A DNA stretch of 64,000 bases from Citrifermentans bremense R1 (GTDB lineage Bacteria; Desulfobacterota; Desulfuromonadia; Geobacterales; Geobacteraceae). The stretch is taken from NCBI RefSeq assembly GCF_000426865.1, contig NZ_KE384582.1:1-64000 (forward strand), given 5' to 3'. The position numbers were made by a program, and so were the translations under genes. The notes below the pieces were generated by a model. That model ran no database searches and was not told the DNA's origin. It was given only the letters and a program-made list of their open reading frames with translations. Position 1 is the stretch's first letter. Each line of letters opens with the position of its first letter. Shown piece by piece: positions 29,310-37,929 of this stretch.

Positions 29310-30152
29310 GTGAAAAAACTGCAACTGCTGGCGCCGGCCAAGGTCAACTACCGACTGGACGTATTGGGCAAGAGGCCGGACGGCTATCACGAGCTGCGCA
29401 TGATCATGCAGAGGGTCGATCTCTGCGACGAGATAGAGATTGCCCTTGCCGATTCCCCCGGAATCCGCGTTACCTGCGGCAGGAAAGGGGTGCCCGACGG
29501 GCCGGGGAACATAGCCTGGCGTGCCGCCGACGCACTGTTGAAGCTTTCAGGTAAGGAAGTCGGCATAGAAATCACCATTGCCAAGAAAATACCGGTAGGG
29601 GCAGGGCTCGGGGGGGGGAGCAGCGACGCCGCCACTGTCCTGATGGGAGTGAACGAGCTCCTCGAATTGGGTCTTACGGACGAGCGGCTGATGGAGATCG
29701 GCGTCAAGCTCGGTGCCGACGTTCCGTTCTTCATCTTCAAAAAGCCCGCCCTGGCCGAGGGGATCGGCGACCGCCTCACCGCACTGGAAGAAGTTCCCTC
29801 CCTCTGGGTGGTGCTGGTGAACCCCGGGATACATGTTTCCACTGCCTGGGTCTATCAAAATTTAAGGTTGACAACGCCGGATCCCGCCACTATAATCCCG
29901 CGTTCATACAGCAGCCTCGACGAGGTCTGCGAGCTCCTTTCCAACGATCTGGAGCCGGTCACCTGCGGGAGATTCCCCCTGGTGAGCGAACTGAAAGAGG
30001 TACTGCTGGCAGCAGGTGCCCGCGGGTCGCTGATGTCTGGAAGCGGTTCCACCGTTTTCGGTCTTTTCGACAACGAAAGCGCGGCACGACTGGCGGCAGC
30101 TGAGATAGCAAAATCGCCTGGCTGGTTCGCAGCCGCCGTCAGGACCATTTAA
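29310..30152 (+). CDS. ispE: 4-diphosphocytidyl-2-C-methyl-D-erythritol kinase
   Basis: A 280-residue GHMP kinase of the MEP isoprenoid pathway that phosphorylates CDP-methylerythritol. It has the N-terminal [20 protein letters not shown] and the ATP loop [14 protein letters not shown]. The GTG start at 29310 was chosen for AAGGAG seven bases upstream and the family-typical N-terminus. Upstream in-frame codons fall in a dispersed repeat. Followed within 12 bp by tRNA-Gln. dxr and uppS of the same pathway lie at 47.6-50.4 kb. Confidence 0.94.
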   Translation: MKKLQLLAPAKVNYRLDVLGKRPDGYHELRMIMQRVDLCDEIEIALADSPGIRVTCGRKGVPDGPGNIAWRAADALLKLSGKEVGIEITIAKKIPVGAGLGGGSSDAATVLMGVNELLELGLTDERLMEIGVKLGADVPFFIFKKPALAEGIGDRLTALEEVPSLWVVLVNPGIHVSTAWVYQNLRLTTPDPATIIPRSYSSLDEVCELLSNDLEPVTCGRFPLVSELKEVLLAAGARGSLMSGSGSTVFGLFDNESAARLAAAEIAKSPGWFAAAVRTI

Positions 30153-30163
30153 AAATCAAATAT

Positions 30164-30238
30164 TGGGGCGTCGCCAAGCGGTAAGGCAACGGGTTTTGAT
30201 CCCGTCATTCCCAGGTTCGATCCCTGGCGCCCCAGCCA
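30164..30238 (+). tRNA. tRNA-Gln (anticodon TTG)
   Basis: A 75-nt cloverleaf with acceptor TGGGGCG paired to CGCCCCA, anticodon loop TTTTGAT reading TTG, T-arm CCAGGTTCGATCCCTGG, and encoded CCA. It lies just after ispE and ends in an intrinsic terminator. It is probably transcribed with ispE or from a promoter within it. Confidence 0.96.
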
Positions 30239-30245
30239 AACCATT

Positions 30246-30284
30246 CAGGGGACTAGCACATGCAGCTAGTCCCCTGTTTCTTTA
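30246..30284 (+). terminator. Intrinsic terminator after tRNA-Gln
   Basis: A perfect 11-bp stem, CAGGGGACTAG (30246-30256) with CTAGTCCCCTG (30266-30276), is followed by TTTCTTT. Confidence 0.9.
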
Positions 30285-30390
30285 CTCCCTCTCTCACTGA
30301 AACCGCAGGGGGGAGTATGCTTGTTCAAGTAAATCTTCCTCTGTCCGAATAGACCTATATGCTGCAAACGTATTGTTCCGAGGTGTTTTT

Positions 30391-30882
30391 ATGATCGAAA
30401 AGGAAGCCGCAGCCAGATTGACCATGGACCAACTCCACTTCATCGACAGGTGCAAGCGGTTCGAGCTTAAGTGTGCGGAGCTCTACTACCACTTCGCACG
30501 CAGCTTCGCCGACAACAAGCCGCTGTCAAGGCTTTGGAGCAAGACGGCACTTGAGGAAGAGAGCCACGCGCAGCAGTTCGCCATGGCGGCCAGGATGCAG
30601 GGCGTGGGGATGTCAGGGGTAAATACTGATCTGACCAAGGCGATGGTCAGCCTGCAGAAGCTGGAAGAGAAGGTCGACCAGCTTATGGCGTCGACCCTGT
30701 CGGAGGTGGAGGCGCTCAACCTGGCGATCAAGCTGGAGGAGCAGATGGCGGTGCTGCACATGTCCACCATCGTGATCTTCGCCGATAGCGAACTGGAGAA
30801 GCTCTTTCAGGCGATGATGGACCACGACAGGGAGCATGTGGAAGCGCTGCGGGCGTACCTGAACTCGTTGCCGCAGCCCTGA
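30391..30882 (+). CDS. Ferritin-like (rubrerythrin-type) helical protein
   Basis: This 163-residue, all-helical protein carries carboxylate/His groups spaced like a diiron four-helix bundle: ELKCAELYYHFA, LEEESHAQQF, a later KLEEQMAVLHM, and a C-terminal DHDREHVEAL. It lacks the rubredoxin domain of true rubrerythrin. Ferritin-like proteins bind iron and may reduce peroxide or store iron; which applies here is unknown. The start at 30391 (MIEKEAAAR) follows GAGGTG. The convergent neighbour is a hemerythrin, so two likely non-haem iron proteins sit together. Confidence 0.72.
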   Translation: MIEKEAAARLTMDQLHFIDRCKRFELKCAELYYHFARSFADNKPLSRLWSKTALEEESHAQQFAMAARMQGVGMSGVNTDLTKAMVSLQKLEEKVDQLMASTLSEVEALNLAIKLEEQMAVLHMSTIVIFADSELEKLFQAMMDHDREHVEALRAYLNSLPQP

Positions 30883-30914
30883 ACGGTGCGCTGATGTCAG
30901 CTGTCGCCGGCGCT

Positions 30915-31334
30915 CTAGCCGGGCTGGTCGCCTCTGGTACGGATGTTGTGGACATCGACGAAGCGGCCGAACTCGGCATCGCTTTCGCCTATGTGGTGCG
31001 TCACCCAGTTGCACAAAAACCAGATCAACTCTACTGATATCTTGCCGTTGTCTTTCAGGCCCGTCCTGAAATCGGCGACCCTGCTGGTGAAGAGGGCATG
31101 CTCTTCCCGGTGGGCTTGCAGCTTGGGGTACCCCGTCTTCTTCATCCATTGCTCTTCACAGGTGAAGTGGTGAGCGGCGTAGTCGATCAACTCCTGCAGG
31201 AATGACAGCTCGATCTCTTTACCTTCCCGAAACTCGTCGTAGGCCGTGTTCAGCGATTGCACCAACTGCTTATGATGCCGGTCGATTTCCTGTATTCCCA
31301 CCAAAAGATTTACATTCCATTGAATTATAGGCAT
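30915..31334 (-). CDS. Bacteriohemerythrin
   Basis: A single-domain, 139-residue protein with the full hemerythrin iron-ligand pattern: His21 (DRHHKQL), His56 and Glu60 (HHFTCEE), His75 and His79 (HREEH), His114 and Asp119 (HHIGESD). It binds O2 at a diiron site and may store, sense or deliver oxygen in an anaerobe that meets micro-aerobic conditions. It begins with MPIIQWNVNL, typical of the family. Downstream of the lipoprotein gene on the same strand but probably with its own promoter. Confidence 0.93.
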   Translation of the reverse strand: MPIIQWNVNLLVGIQEIDRHHKQLVQSLNTAYDEFREGKEIELSFLQELIDYAAHHFTCEEQWMKKTGYPKLQAHREEHALFTSRVADFRTGLKDNGKISVELIWFLCNWVTHHIGESDAEFGRFVDVHNIRTRGDQPG

Positions 31335-31393
31335 ACCGCTCTCCCAACAACGGCGCCGGCCCTCTATGAAGGACCGGCGTCGCAGGTTTGCTC

Positions 31394-32326
31394 TTACCGT
31401 GGTGTCAGTACTATCTCGCCCAGATCGGTCGCCTGATTCTGTACCGCCGATACTGTCTGGGACGAATACAAGGCGAAGCCGTTCGTGGTTATGAACGTCT
31501 TATAGCCGAGGCTGCCGCTGGCCGCCGGTACGAAGGCGGCAAAGGGGGCCTGCCACCTGCCGCTGGTGTAACTGGAGAAGATGCGCCCGGCGGCGATGGG
31601 GTCGGTGTCGTTAACCGTCCCGCGCCTCTTGATGGCGACGGTGGCGCTGGACCAATGCCCGAAGCTGGAACTGACGTTGCCGACGATGGAACCGAACTGC
31701 GGCAGTTCGTTTGCCATCTGCACCATCCTGATCCCGGTCGGCTTCAGGTTGTAGCCGCCGTTGCCTCGCGAAACTATGGCGGTGTTGGGGTCGAAGTCGA
31801 TCATGACTGCATTGATGATTCCTGCCTTTACCTCGATCGGTCCGAGCACCTTGAGCCCGGACTGCTGCCCGCTGGGGGTGTCCAGGGGAATCGGATTGGT
31901 GCCGTTGACGTCGCTGCTGAGCGTGAGGTAGTTGACCGGGGGACGGTTGCCCGTGGGGTTGGGCTCCAGTATCAGCCTGATCTGGCTGTAATTCCCGGCG
32001 GGAAGGGCGATCTCTCCCAACGGTTCTTGGGCAAAGCGCAAGGCCATGACGTCGATAACCTTAGGCGTGGTGAACTGGACCAGCACCGGCAGGTTGACAT
32101 CGTTGTCGGCTGCGCCTTCAAATCCTCTGGGGACTACCCGTATCTCGCGTATGGCGATGATTACCTTGCCGAAGTTGTCGCTTTGCCTGTCGGTTATGGA
32201 AAGCTTGAGGGTCCCTTTGCTGGCGTCGCCTCCTCCGCCGCTGCAACCGGCAAGGTACGCGAAGGCTGCCACGATAACGCAGATAGCTATGACAGCCGGC
32301 TTGAATGCTGCGGTTATTCTTTTCAT
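31394..32326 (-). CDS. DUF4382-type lipoprotein
   Basis: 310 residues. The lipobox is LAGC (signal residues 1-26), then a GGGG linker and a domain starting KGTLKLSITDRQSDNFGKV, matching DUF4382 secreted proteins of unknown function. The start at 32326 follows GAGGAGGAGAG. It lies 34 bp after the small His-rich protein gene, both downstream of the GEMM-I riboswitch, so it is probably controlled by a cyclic dinucleotide. An outer-membrane or cell-surface location is likely. A link to extracellular electron transfer or surface attachment is inference only. Confidence 0.78.
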   Translation of the reverse strand: MKRITAAFKPAVIAICVIVAAFAYLAGCSGGGGDASKGTLKLSITDRQSDNFGKVIIAIREIRVVPRGFEGAADNDVNLPVLVQFTTPKVIDVMALRFAQEPLGEIALPAGNYSQIRLILEPNPTGNRPPVNYLTLSSDVNGTNPIPLDTPSGQQSGLKVLGPIEVKAGIINAVMIDFDPNTAIVSRGNGGYNLKPTGIRMVQMANELPQFGSIVGNVSSSFGHWSSATVAIKRRGTVNDTDPIAAGRIFSSYTSGRWQAPFAAFVPAASGSLGYKTFITTNGFALYSSQTVSAVQNQATDLGEIVLTPR

Positions 32327-32359
32327 GGTCTCTCCTCCTCTTTTAGTCACAGTTTGCTT

Positions 32360-32665
32360 TTAGTCGCGGCCGTGCTTGCCGTGCTCTTTCCCGTGCCCCT
32401 CTTCCCTGTCATGGTCTTCTTCCTTGTAGTGCCCCAGATGCCTGCCGTGGTCTTCGTGGTGCCTTTTTTTCATGTAGACGCGCCTGTGGTTCTCCACGTA
32501 GTAGGGGCGCCCGGCTTCGACGTAGATCCTCACCCCCGGAGGGGCCGGGATGTAAGCGCCCAGTTGGATGTTCAGGTCCACCGAGCTGGCTTGGGCCGCT
32601 TCCGGTCCAGCGACGGCGAAGGCGGCGACGGCTGCAACCGCCAGGGTTAAAACGACTTTATTCAT
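32360..32665 (-). CDS. Small secreted His/charge-rich protein
   Basis: 101 residues with a clear signal peptide (MNKVVLTLAVAAVAAFAVAG, cleavage near AQA-S). A short domain with PPGVRIYVEAGRPYYVENH follows, then a C-terminus of alternating His, Lys, Asp and Glu. The tail could bind metal ions. The family is not recognised beyond short periplasmic proteins with similar PYYVE motifs. The start follows AACGGAGGAGAAA. It is the first gene after the riboswitch terminator and thus its most direct target. Confidence 0.72.
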   Translation of the reverse strand: MNKVVLTLAVAAVAAFAVAGPEAAQASSVDLNIQLGAYIPAPPGVRIYVEAGRPYYVENHRRVYMKKRHHEDHGRHLGHYKEEDHDREEGHGKEHGKHGRD

Positions 32666-32729
32666 TTTCTCCTCCGTTTTAGGGGCGCCAGGCGTGTCGC
32701 CGAGCCGGTCCTTCTCCGGGATTGCGGCA

Positions 32730-32779
32730 ACAAAAAAGCCGGGGCCAAAAATATCGATCGATATTTCGGCGACCCGGCT
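32730..32779 (-). terminator. Riboswitch expression platform (long terminator hairpin)
   Basis: In the minus-strand transcript AGCCGGG (32773-32779) pairs with CCCGGCT (32737-32743). The hairpin is extended by GCC/GGC and by the 16-bp palindrome AATATCGATCGATATT, and a U-run follows. The left arm is also the 3' part of the GEMM-I aptamer, so aptamer and terminator exclude each other. That predicts a ligand-on switch. Confidence 0.85.
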
Positions 32780-32850
32780 GTCTCTTGGAGACCCTGTAGG
32801 CTTTCCGTCCCATCCTCGCGGATGGTTTAGTATTGTCGTCTATCTATGCT
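32757..32850 (-). promoter_or_regulatory. GEMM-I riboswitch, probable c-AMP-GMP type
   Basis: The transcript reads AATACTAAACC, then the P2 hairpin CCATCC-GCGA-GGATGG, then GACGGAAAGCC. Next is a P3 helix closed by GTCTC-CAA-GAGAC, and AGCCGGGTCGCCG at the 3' side. These are the conserved GEMM-I (cyclic dinucleotide) landmarks. Aligned by hand to the Vibrio Vc2 aptamer, the base at position 20 is A instead of G, and the C92 equivalent is kept. An A here is the hallmark of Geobacter GEMM-Ib switches that prefer c-AMP-GMP. It precedes the secreted protein/lipoprotein operon. Confidence 0.88.
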
Positions 32851-33096
32851 GAAATGTGCTGGAAACATAGCGCAAGGTATGGAGCATGTCAAGGCTGCTT
32901 TTCAATCAGTTGGTTCCGGGACTTTTGTCAGAGGGAATCCGCTTTTGTGAAAGGATTGTAGTGTCTCAACTTTCCAGACAGTAAAAAGGCTTAAAGTCTC
33001 CACTAGATTTGCCGAAGATAATCAATGCGAATGCGGAATTTGCGTGGACGCACTTACATTGCTTCAATGTTATATCGAGATGCACGAGGGGATAAA

Positions 33097-33492
33097 ATGG
33101 TAAGAACCATTCTCGAGATCGGTAATGCCAAGTACGAGATCAACTGTGACGCGCTGAAAAGATTCATGCGCGAAGCCCGGCAATCCGCAGTGCTCAGGGG
33201 CGAACTTGAAGATGACAAGGATAAGGTGTTAACCTACGCGGCAGGCGCCAAGGCGCCGGTCGAAGCGTCGATAGATATGGTATTTGACGAGGTGTTGCAG
33301 CTGTACAACGAGTACGCGAGAACTGAGGATCTGGTCGTGCTGGTGCAGTTAAAGTCCAAGCTGGAGCAGGTCTCGTTGCGATACAAGAGCCTGGCCCTCG
33401 CCGAGGAGGTCCTCAACATCAACAGCTGCCTCCCTTACGAGCTGCGGGTGAACTGCTCCCAGGGGAGAGGCGGTAACCAGCGCGTGAGCTAG
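33097..33492 (+). CDS. Conserved-looking protein of unknown function
   Basis: A 131-residue soluble protein starting MVRTILEIGNAKYEINCDAL, with GAGGGG five bases before the ATG. It appears helical and charged in the middle (ELEDDKDKVLTY; FDEVLQLYNEYART) and has no signal peptide or recognisable domain. It stands alone between the riboswitch operon (divergent) and the convergent PilZ gene. The composition is normal for the genome, so it is probably real. No function is proposed. Confidence 0.6.
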   Translation: MVRTILEIGNAKYEINCDALKRFMREARQSAVLRGELEDDKDKVLTYAAGAKAPVEASIDMVFDEVLQLYNEYARTEDLVVLVQLKSKLEQVSLRYKSLALAEEVLNINSCLPYELRVNCSQGRGGNQRVS

Positions 33493-33566
33493 GGAAGGGG
33501 AGGCGGGCTTACTGATTCGTGAAGGCTTGGCGCTACAAGGCGGCGGGCCTTTTCTTTTTTGGGGGA

Positions 33567-33971
33567 TCAGGATCTGGTTGCTGTGGGCAGGCAGCACTCT
33601 TCGCGGCTTTTACGTCTTTTCTCCTGTATCATTTCCCACTCCTGCTTCAATTTGTCCGGTTCAGTGGTCAACCTTTGCATGAAGCTGAGCAACCGCTCCT
33701 CGGCGTCCCCCGAAAAATTTACGAATTTCACCCCCACCATGGAAAAAAAGCAGTGCACGATGCAGGCGGTTATGACTACAGGCGCGGTCTCGGGTTCCAA
33801 AACGACAGAGAATGTGCAGCAGTCGCCGACAGGGATCATTATGCACTCGTCCGCGCTGATCAGCGCGCCCCTCAACGAGACATTCTCCAGTCGGCACTTG
33901 TAGTCCATCCCAAAATGTGACAGTTGGCCGGGCGCCCTGCTTTGTATCCGGTGAAAACGCCGCTGTTCCAT
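33567..33971 (-). CDS. PilZ-domain protein (cyclic-di-GMP binding)
   Basis: A 134-residue, single PilZ domain. The c-di-GMP-binding signatures are present: RxxxR as R4-RFH-R8 and N-V-S-L-R-G at residues 30-35 (D/NxSxxG). A short charged C-terminal tail (EWEMIQEKRRKSR) follows the barrel. PilZ proteins change conformation on binding c-di-GMP and act on motility, polysaccharide or enzyme partners. No partner gene is adjacent. It lies 1 kb from a cyclic-dinucleotide riboswitch. Confidence 0.88.
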   Translation of the reverse strand: MEQRRFHRIQSRAPGQLSHFGMDYKCRLENVSLRGALISADECIMIPVGDCCTFSVVLEPETAPVVITACIVHCFFSMVGVKFVNFSGDAEERLLSFMQRLTTEPDKLKQEWEMIQEKRRKSREECCLPTATRS

Positions 33972-34165
33972 ATAGCATCCCCCTCTGCAGTGTAGTAGAC
34001 AATGGGCAGGATTCTTATCGTCACAGAGGATACCCGACTATAGGAATTTTTGGAAAAATTATTACAGCCTAACGATGTGCGGGTGCCGACTCTCTTTGCC
34101 GTTGCGCGGGGCTCTGTCGACTTCTGCAGCAAGGCCGCCGGGCGCGTGTTCGGACAGCTTTTCCA

Positions 34166-34194
34166 TTGACTTCAGGGGGCAACTATTGTATTAA
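34166..34194 (+). promoter_or_regulatory. Likely sigma-70 promoter for prs
   Basis: TTGACT (34166-34171) and TATTAA (34189-34194) are spaced by 17 bp, about 100 bp before prs. The rest of the 323-bp gap (33972-34294) shows no gene. The leader after this promoter could fold but matches no riboswitch I recognise. Confidence 0.6.
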
Positions 34195-34294
34195 GTAGCG
34201 TTTCCTGGATTTGTGATGCCGGTCTAGGTGGGGTTGGGAAGCCTGCAGGCCGCGCAGAACCTAAATAAAAGAAGTTATGAGGGGCAGAGCTTCA

Positions 34295-35245
34295 ATGGAA
34301 AACAAGATCAGGGTGTTCAGCGGTAACTCCAATCCTATTCTGGCAGAAAAGATCTGTGATTGCCTGAAGGTGCCCCTGGGGAAGGCAAAGGTCAAGACCT
34401 TCTCCGACGGCGAGATCATGGTCGAGATCGGCGAGAACGTCCGCGGGCGTGACATCTACGTGGTGCAGTCGACCTGCTGTCCGACCAACAACAATCTGAT
34501 GGAACTGCTGATCATGATCGACGCCCTGAAGAGGGCTTCGGCGGCTACCATCACCGCCGTGATCCCTTACTACGGTTATGCGCGCCAGGACCGCAAGGCC
34601 GCACCGAGGACCCCGATCACTTCCAAGCTCGTGGCCGACCTGATCACCACTGCCGGCGCCGCCAGGGTGGTGACCGTGGACCTTCACGCGGGGCAGATCC
34701 AGGGCTTTTTCAATATCCCTGTGGACAACCTCTACGCCGCTCCGGTTTTGCTCGCCCACCTGAAAAGCCGCTTCGCCGACGATCCGGACAACCTGGTCAT
34801 GGTGTCGCCGGACGCAGGCGGGACCGAACGCGCCAGGGCCTTCGCCAAGAGGCTCGGCTGCACGCTGGCCGTCATCGATAAGCGCCGTACCGGCCCGAAC
34901 GTGGCCGAGATCATGCACCTGATCGGCGACGTGAAAGGTAAAAACGCCATCATCCTGGACGACATGATCGACACGGCAGGGACCTTGACCCAGGCAGCTC
35001 TCGCCCTGAAACAGCACGGCGCCGCCAACGTCTACGCCTGCGCCACCCATGGCGTGCTTTCCGGTCCCGCGATCGACAGGATCAACGCCTCGGTCATAGA
35101 GAAAGTCGTCATAACCGACACGGTTCCCTTGGGCGAGAAAGCTGAGCTTTCGGACAAGATCAGGGTGCTTTCCGTTGCAGAACTTTTGGGAGAAGCGATC
35201 CGCCGCATCCATGAGGATGAATCGGTCAGCTCGCTTTTCGTGTAA
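34295..35245 (+). CDS. prs: Ribose-phosphate pyrophosphokinase
   Basis: A 316-residue PRPP synthetase that makes PRPP from ribose-5-phosphate and ATP for nucleotides, histidine and tryptophan. It has [20 protein letters not shown] in the ATP-binding region, [15 protein letters not shown] and the PRPP loop [12 protein letters not shown]. The start at 34295 ([11 protein letters not shown]) matches the family; six codons upstream are open but unconvincing. It is the first gene of prs-rplY-pth-ychF, a common order in this group. Confidence 0.95.
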   Translation: MENKIRVFSGNSNPILAEKICDCLKVPLGKAKVKTFSDGEIMVEIGENVRGRDIYVVQSTCCPTNNNLMELLIMIDALKRASAATITAVIPYYGYARQDRKAAPRTPITSKLVADLITTAGAARVVTVDLHAGQIQGFFNIPVDNLYAAPVLLAHLKSRFADDPDNLVMVSPDAGGTERARAFAKRLGCTLAVIDKRRTGPNVAEIMHLIGDVKGKNAIILDDMIDTAGTLTQAALALKQHGAANVYACATHGVLSGPAIDRINASVIEKVVITDTVPLGEKAELSDKIRVLSVAELLGEAIRRIHEDESVSSLFV

Positions 35246-35301
35246 TAAATAATAAAAACGTCATTGGGTCATTAAATACCAAGATCGACATCGGAGGATG
35301 T

Positions 35302-35895
35302 ATGAGTAAGCAGGTGCTGAAAGCTGAACTGAGAGAGCAAACTGGCAAGGGTATCTGCCGCCGCCTGAGGGCTGCCGGCCGCGTTCCGGCCGTTGTGTAC
35401 GGCAAAGGGATCACTCCCGTATCCATTTCCCTGGGGCAGAAGGAACTTTCCGAAGCCATCGCAGGCGAGGGTGGCCGCAACCACATCCTGACCCTTGAGT
35501 GCGCGGGCGAGCTGAACGGCGCCAACGTGATCGTCGCCGACCTTCTGCGCGACAGCCTGAAGAACGTGCCGCGCCACGTCGACCTGCACAAGATCAACCT
35601 GGCGGACAAGGTTAAGGTTCATGTCAAGCTGAACCTGGTCGGCACCCCGGCCGGCGTCAAAGCAGGCGGCTTCCTTGACTTCGCCATGCACGAAGTCGAA
35701 GTCGAGTGCCTCCCGGTCCACATCCCGCCCCACATCAACGTCGATGTGACCGAACTGCTGATCGGCCACTCCGTGCACGTAGCCGAGATCGTTGCTCCGA
35801 TCGGCACCGCAATCCTCTCCGACCCCAAAGCGTCCGTGGTCAGCATCCTCGGCCGCAAGGCTGCCGCAGAGGAAGAGGCCGCTCCCGCCGCCTAA
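35302..35895 (+). CDS. rplY: 50S ribosomal protein L25 (CTC form)
   Basis: 197 residues: an N-terminal L25 domain (about 1-95; [20 protein letters not shown]) and the C-terminal TL5/CTC beta domain, ending in an Ala/Glu-rich tail. It binds 5S rRNA in the large subunit. The start follows GGAGGATGT. It lies 12 bp before pth and shares its transcript. Confidence 0.95.
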   Translation: MSKQVLKAELREQTGKGICRRLRAAGRVPAVVYGKGITPVSISLGQKELSEAIAGEGGRNHILTLECAGELNGANVIVADLLRDSLKNVPRHVDLHKINLADKVKVHVKLNLVGTPAGVKAGGFLDFAMHEVEVECLPVHIPPHINVDVTELLIGHSVHVAEIVAPIGTAILSDPKASVVSILGRKAAAEEEAAPAA

Positions 35896-35907
35896 TCCAG
35901 GAATCGT

Positions 35908-36474
35908 ATGGCAGCAAAACTTATCGTAGGGCTCGGCAACCCCGGGCCAAAGTACTCATGGACCCGCCACAACGCGGGTTTCATGGTTTTGGACCGCTTA
36001 GCCAGCCTCTCGGGAATCCAGGTCACCAGGAAGGCCTTCTCCGGCCTTTCTGGTGACGGAAACTGGTCCGCCGAGCGGGTCTACCTCCTCAAGCCGCAGA
36101 CCTTCATGAACCTGTCGGGGCGCTCCGTCGCGGAGGCGCTTCGCTTCTACAAGTTGTCCCTCTCTGATCTCATCGTGATCCATGACGACCTGGATATCCC
36201 GTTCGGCAAGGTAAAGCTCAAGGAGGGAGGCGGCCACGGCGGGCACAACGGCCTGCGCTCGCTGGCCCAGGAGCTCGGTTCTTCAGCCTATGCGCGCATC
36301 CGCGTCGGCATCGGCCGCCCCGTGCACGGCGACGTGGTGAACTTCGTGCTCACGAACTTCGCCAAGGAGGAGATGGATTCTCTCCTCGAGGTGCTGGACA
36401 CCTCGGTCGACGCGCTGGAGATGATGATCAAGGAAGGGATGCCCAAGGCAATGAGCATCTTCAACGCCAGGTAG
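35908..36474 (+). CDS. pth: Peptidyl-tRNA hydrolase
   Basis: A 188-residue Pth with the N-terminal LIVGLGNPGPKY and catalytic His in TRHNAGFMVLD. It also has LLKPQTFMNLSG, IHDDLDIPFGK and GHNGLRS. It frees tRNA from prematurely released peptidyl-tRNA. Downstream, a C-run repeat (about 36480-36512) separates it from ychF. Confidence 0.96.
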   Translation: MAAKLIVGLGNPGPKYSWTRHNAGFMVLDRLASLSGIQVTRKAFSGLSGDGNWSAERVYLLKPQTFMNLSGRSVAEALRFYKLSLSDLIVIHDDLDIPFGKVKLKEGGGHGGHNGLRSLAQELGSSAYARIRVGIGRPVHGDVVNFVLTNFAKEEMDSLLEVLDTSVDALEMMIKEGMPKAMSIFNAR

Positions 36475-36551
36475 CAGATCCCCCCACTTCACGAAGGTGG
36501 ACTTTATAGCACTCCCCCCGGCAATGGGTTGAGTTTTCAAAAGGATACGTC

Positions 36552-37646
36552 ATGGGTTTCAATTGCGGTATCGTCGGCCTCCCCAACGTGGGGAAGTCCA
36601 CCATCTTCAACGCGCTCACCTCGGCCGGGGCCGAGTCCGCCAACTACCCCTTCTGCACCATCGATCCCAACGTCGGCATCGTGGCGGTTCCCGATCCGCG
36701 CATGGACAAGCTCGCCGAGATCGTACACCCGGAGCGGATGCAGCCGACCACCATCGAGTTCCTCGACATCGCGGGGCTGGTCAAAGGCGCAAGCCAGGGT
36801 GAGGGGCTGGGGAACAAGTTCCTGGGGCACATCCGTTCCGTCGATGCCATTTTGCACGTGGTGCGCTGCTTCGACAACGAGAACGTGGTGCACGTAAGCG
36901 GCAGCGTTTCGCCGGTGCGCGACATCGAGGTGATCCAGACCGAACTGGCGCTGGCAGACCTCGACACGGTGGAAAAGCGCCTGCAGCGTACCGAGAAACA
37001 GGCCAGAAGCGGCGACAAGAAGGCGAAGGAAGACGTAGACTTCTGCCTCAAGGTGAAATCCACCCTGGAGCAGGGGCTCTCGCCGCGCGACCTGGCCGAG
37101 ACCGAGGACGAGAAGCTGATATTGCGCGACATGCACCTCATGACGGCCAAACCGGTTCTTTACGTGGCGAACGTGGCCGAGGACGATCTGGAAGGGAAGC
37201 ACCCGTACGTCGAGGAAGTGCGCCAACTGGCAGCGAAGGAAGGAAACGGCGTCGTCTTCATCTGCGGCTCCATCGAGGCCGAGATCTCCGAACTGGAAGG
37301 CGAGGAGAAACAGGCGTTTCTCGAGGAAATGGGGCTGGCGGAGTCGGGCCTTGACCGCCTGATCCGTTCCGGCTACGAGCTTTTGGGCCTGATCACCTAC
37401 TTCACCGCCGGTGTCAAGGAAGTCCGCGCCTGGACCATCACCAAGGGGACCAAGGCTCCCGGAGCCGCCGGCGTCATCCACTCCGACTTCGAGAAGGGCT
37501 TCATCCGTGCCGAAGTCATCGCCTACCAGGATTACATCGCCTCCGGCGGCGAGGCCGGCGCCAAGGAAAAGGGGCTCATGCGTCTGGAAGGAAAAGAATA
37601 CGTGGTGCAGGACGGCGACGTGATGCACTTCAGATTCAACGTCTAA
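36552..37646 (+). CDS. ychF: Ribosome-binding OBG-like ATPase
   Basis: A 364-residue YchF/Ola1 protein with G1 loop [20 protein letters not shown] and [11 protein letters not shown] coiled-coil helical domain occupies the middle, and a C-terminal TGS domain ends near the stop. It belongs to the OBG family but prefers ATP; it acts on the ribosome and in redox stress. The start follows AAAGGATACGTC. An eightfold GATAAA repeat begins six bases after the stop codon. Confidence 0.96.
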   Translation: MGFNCGIVGLPNVGKSTIFNALTSAGAESANYPFCTIDPNVGIVAVPDPRMDKLAEIVHPERMQPTTIEFLDIAGLVKGASQGEGLGNKFLGHIRSVDAILHVVRCFDNENVVHVSGSVSPVRDIEVIQTELALADLDTVEKRLQRTEKQARSGDKKAKEDVDFCLKVKSTLEQGLSPRDLAETEDEKLILRDMHLMTAKPVLYVANVAEDDLEGKHPYVEEVRQLAAKEGNGVVFICGSIEAEISELEGEEKQAFLEEMGLAESGLDRLIRSGYELLGLITYFTAGVKEVRAWTITKGTKAPGAAGVIHSDFEKGFIRAEVIAYQDYIASGGEAGAKEKGLMRLEGKEYVVQDGDVMHFRFNV

Positions 37647-37652
37647 AAGACA

Positions 37653-37700
37653 GATAAAGATAAAGATAAAGATAAAGATAAAGATAAAGATAAAGATAAA
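37653..37700 (+). repeat. Hexanucleotide microsatellite (GATAAA)8
   Basis: Eight perfect GATAAA units begin just past the ychF stop. The matching complement CTTTATCTTTATC stands at 37783-37795. A nested pair AGATTGAG (37740-37747) / CTCAATCT (37777-37784) lies between them, so the transcript can fold into a long branched hairpin. The remaining ychF-rpsF gap (to 37929) holds no gene. Confidence 0.95.
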
Positions 37701-37929
37701 GGAAAGACAGGGTTGGAGGCTGTTTGAGATAGGTGGTTGAGATTGAGGGAAGGCGGACTGCAGGGGGGTGTCTTTTCTCAATCTTTATCTTTATCAGCCT
37801 CACCTCTGTTTTTTAGTTGTCAAACAGGATTATCTGTAGTAAATAAACGCGTTCACCAGAACGGCCTAGTGCCGTATCTCCTTGCTCCGGGTCGGACCGG
37901 GGCTAAATTAACCGTGAGGAGGCTTAACA

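Noticed and set aside
34195-34294. Possible riboswitch (PRPP or purine type) before prs
   Set aside because: The leader is GC-rich and can fold, but no conserved aptamer motif was identified.
37653-37700. GATAAA repeats as a possible CRISPR array
   Set aside because: Repeat units are six bases and contiguous, without spacers; no cas genes in the window.
37800-37929. Possible S6:S18-binding mRNA motif before rpsF
   Set aside because: Some CCG-rich hairpin potential exists, but the conserved bulge could not be verified by eye.
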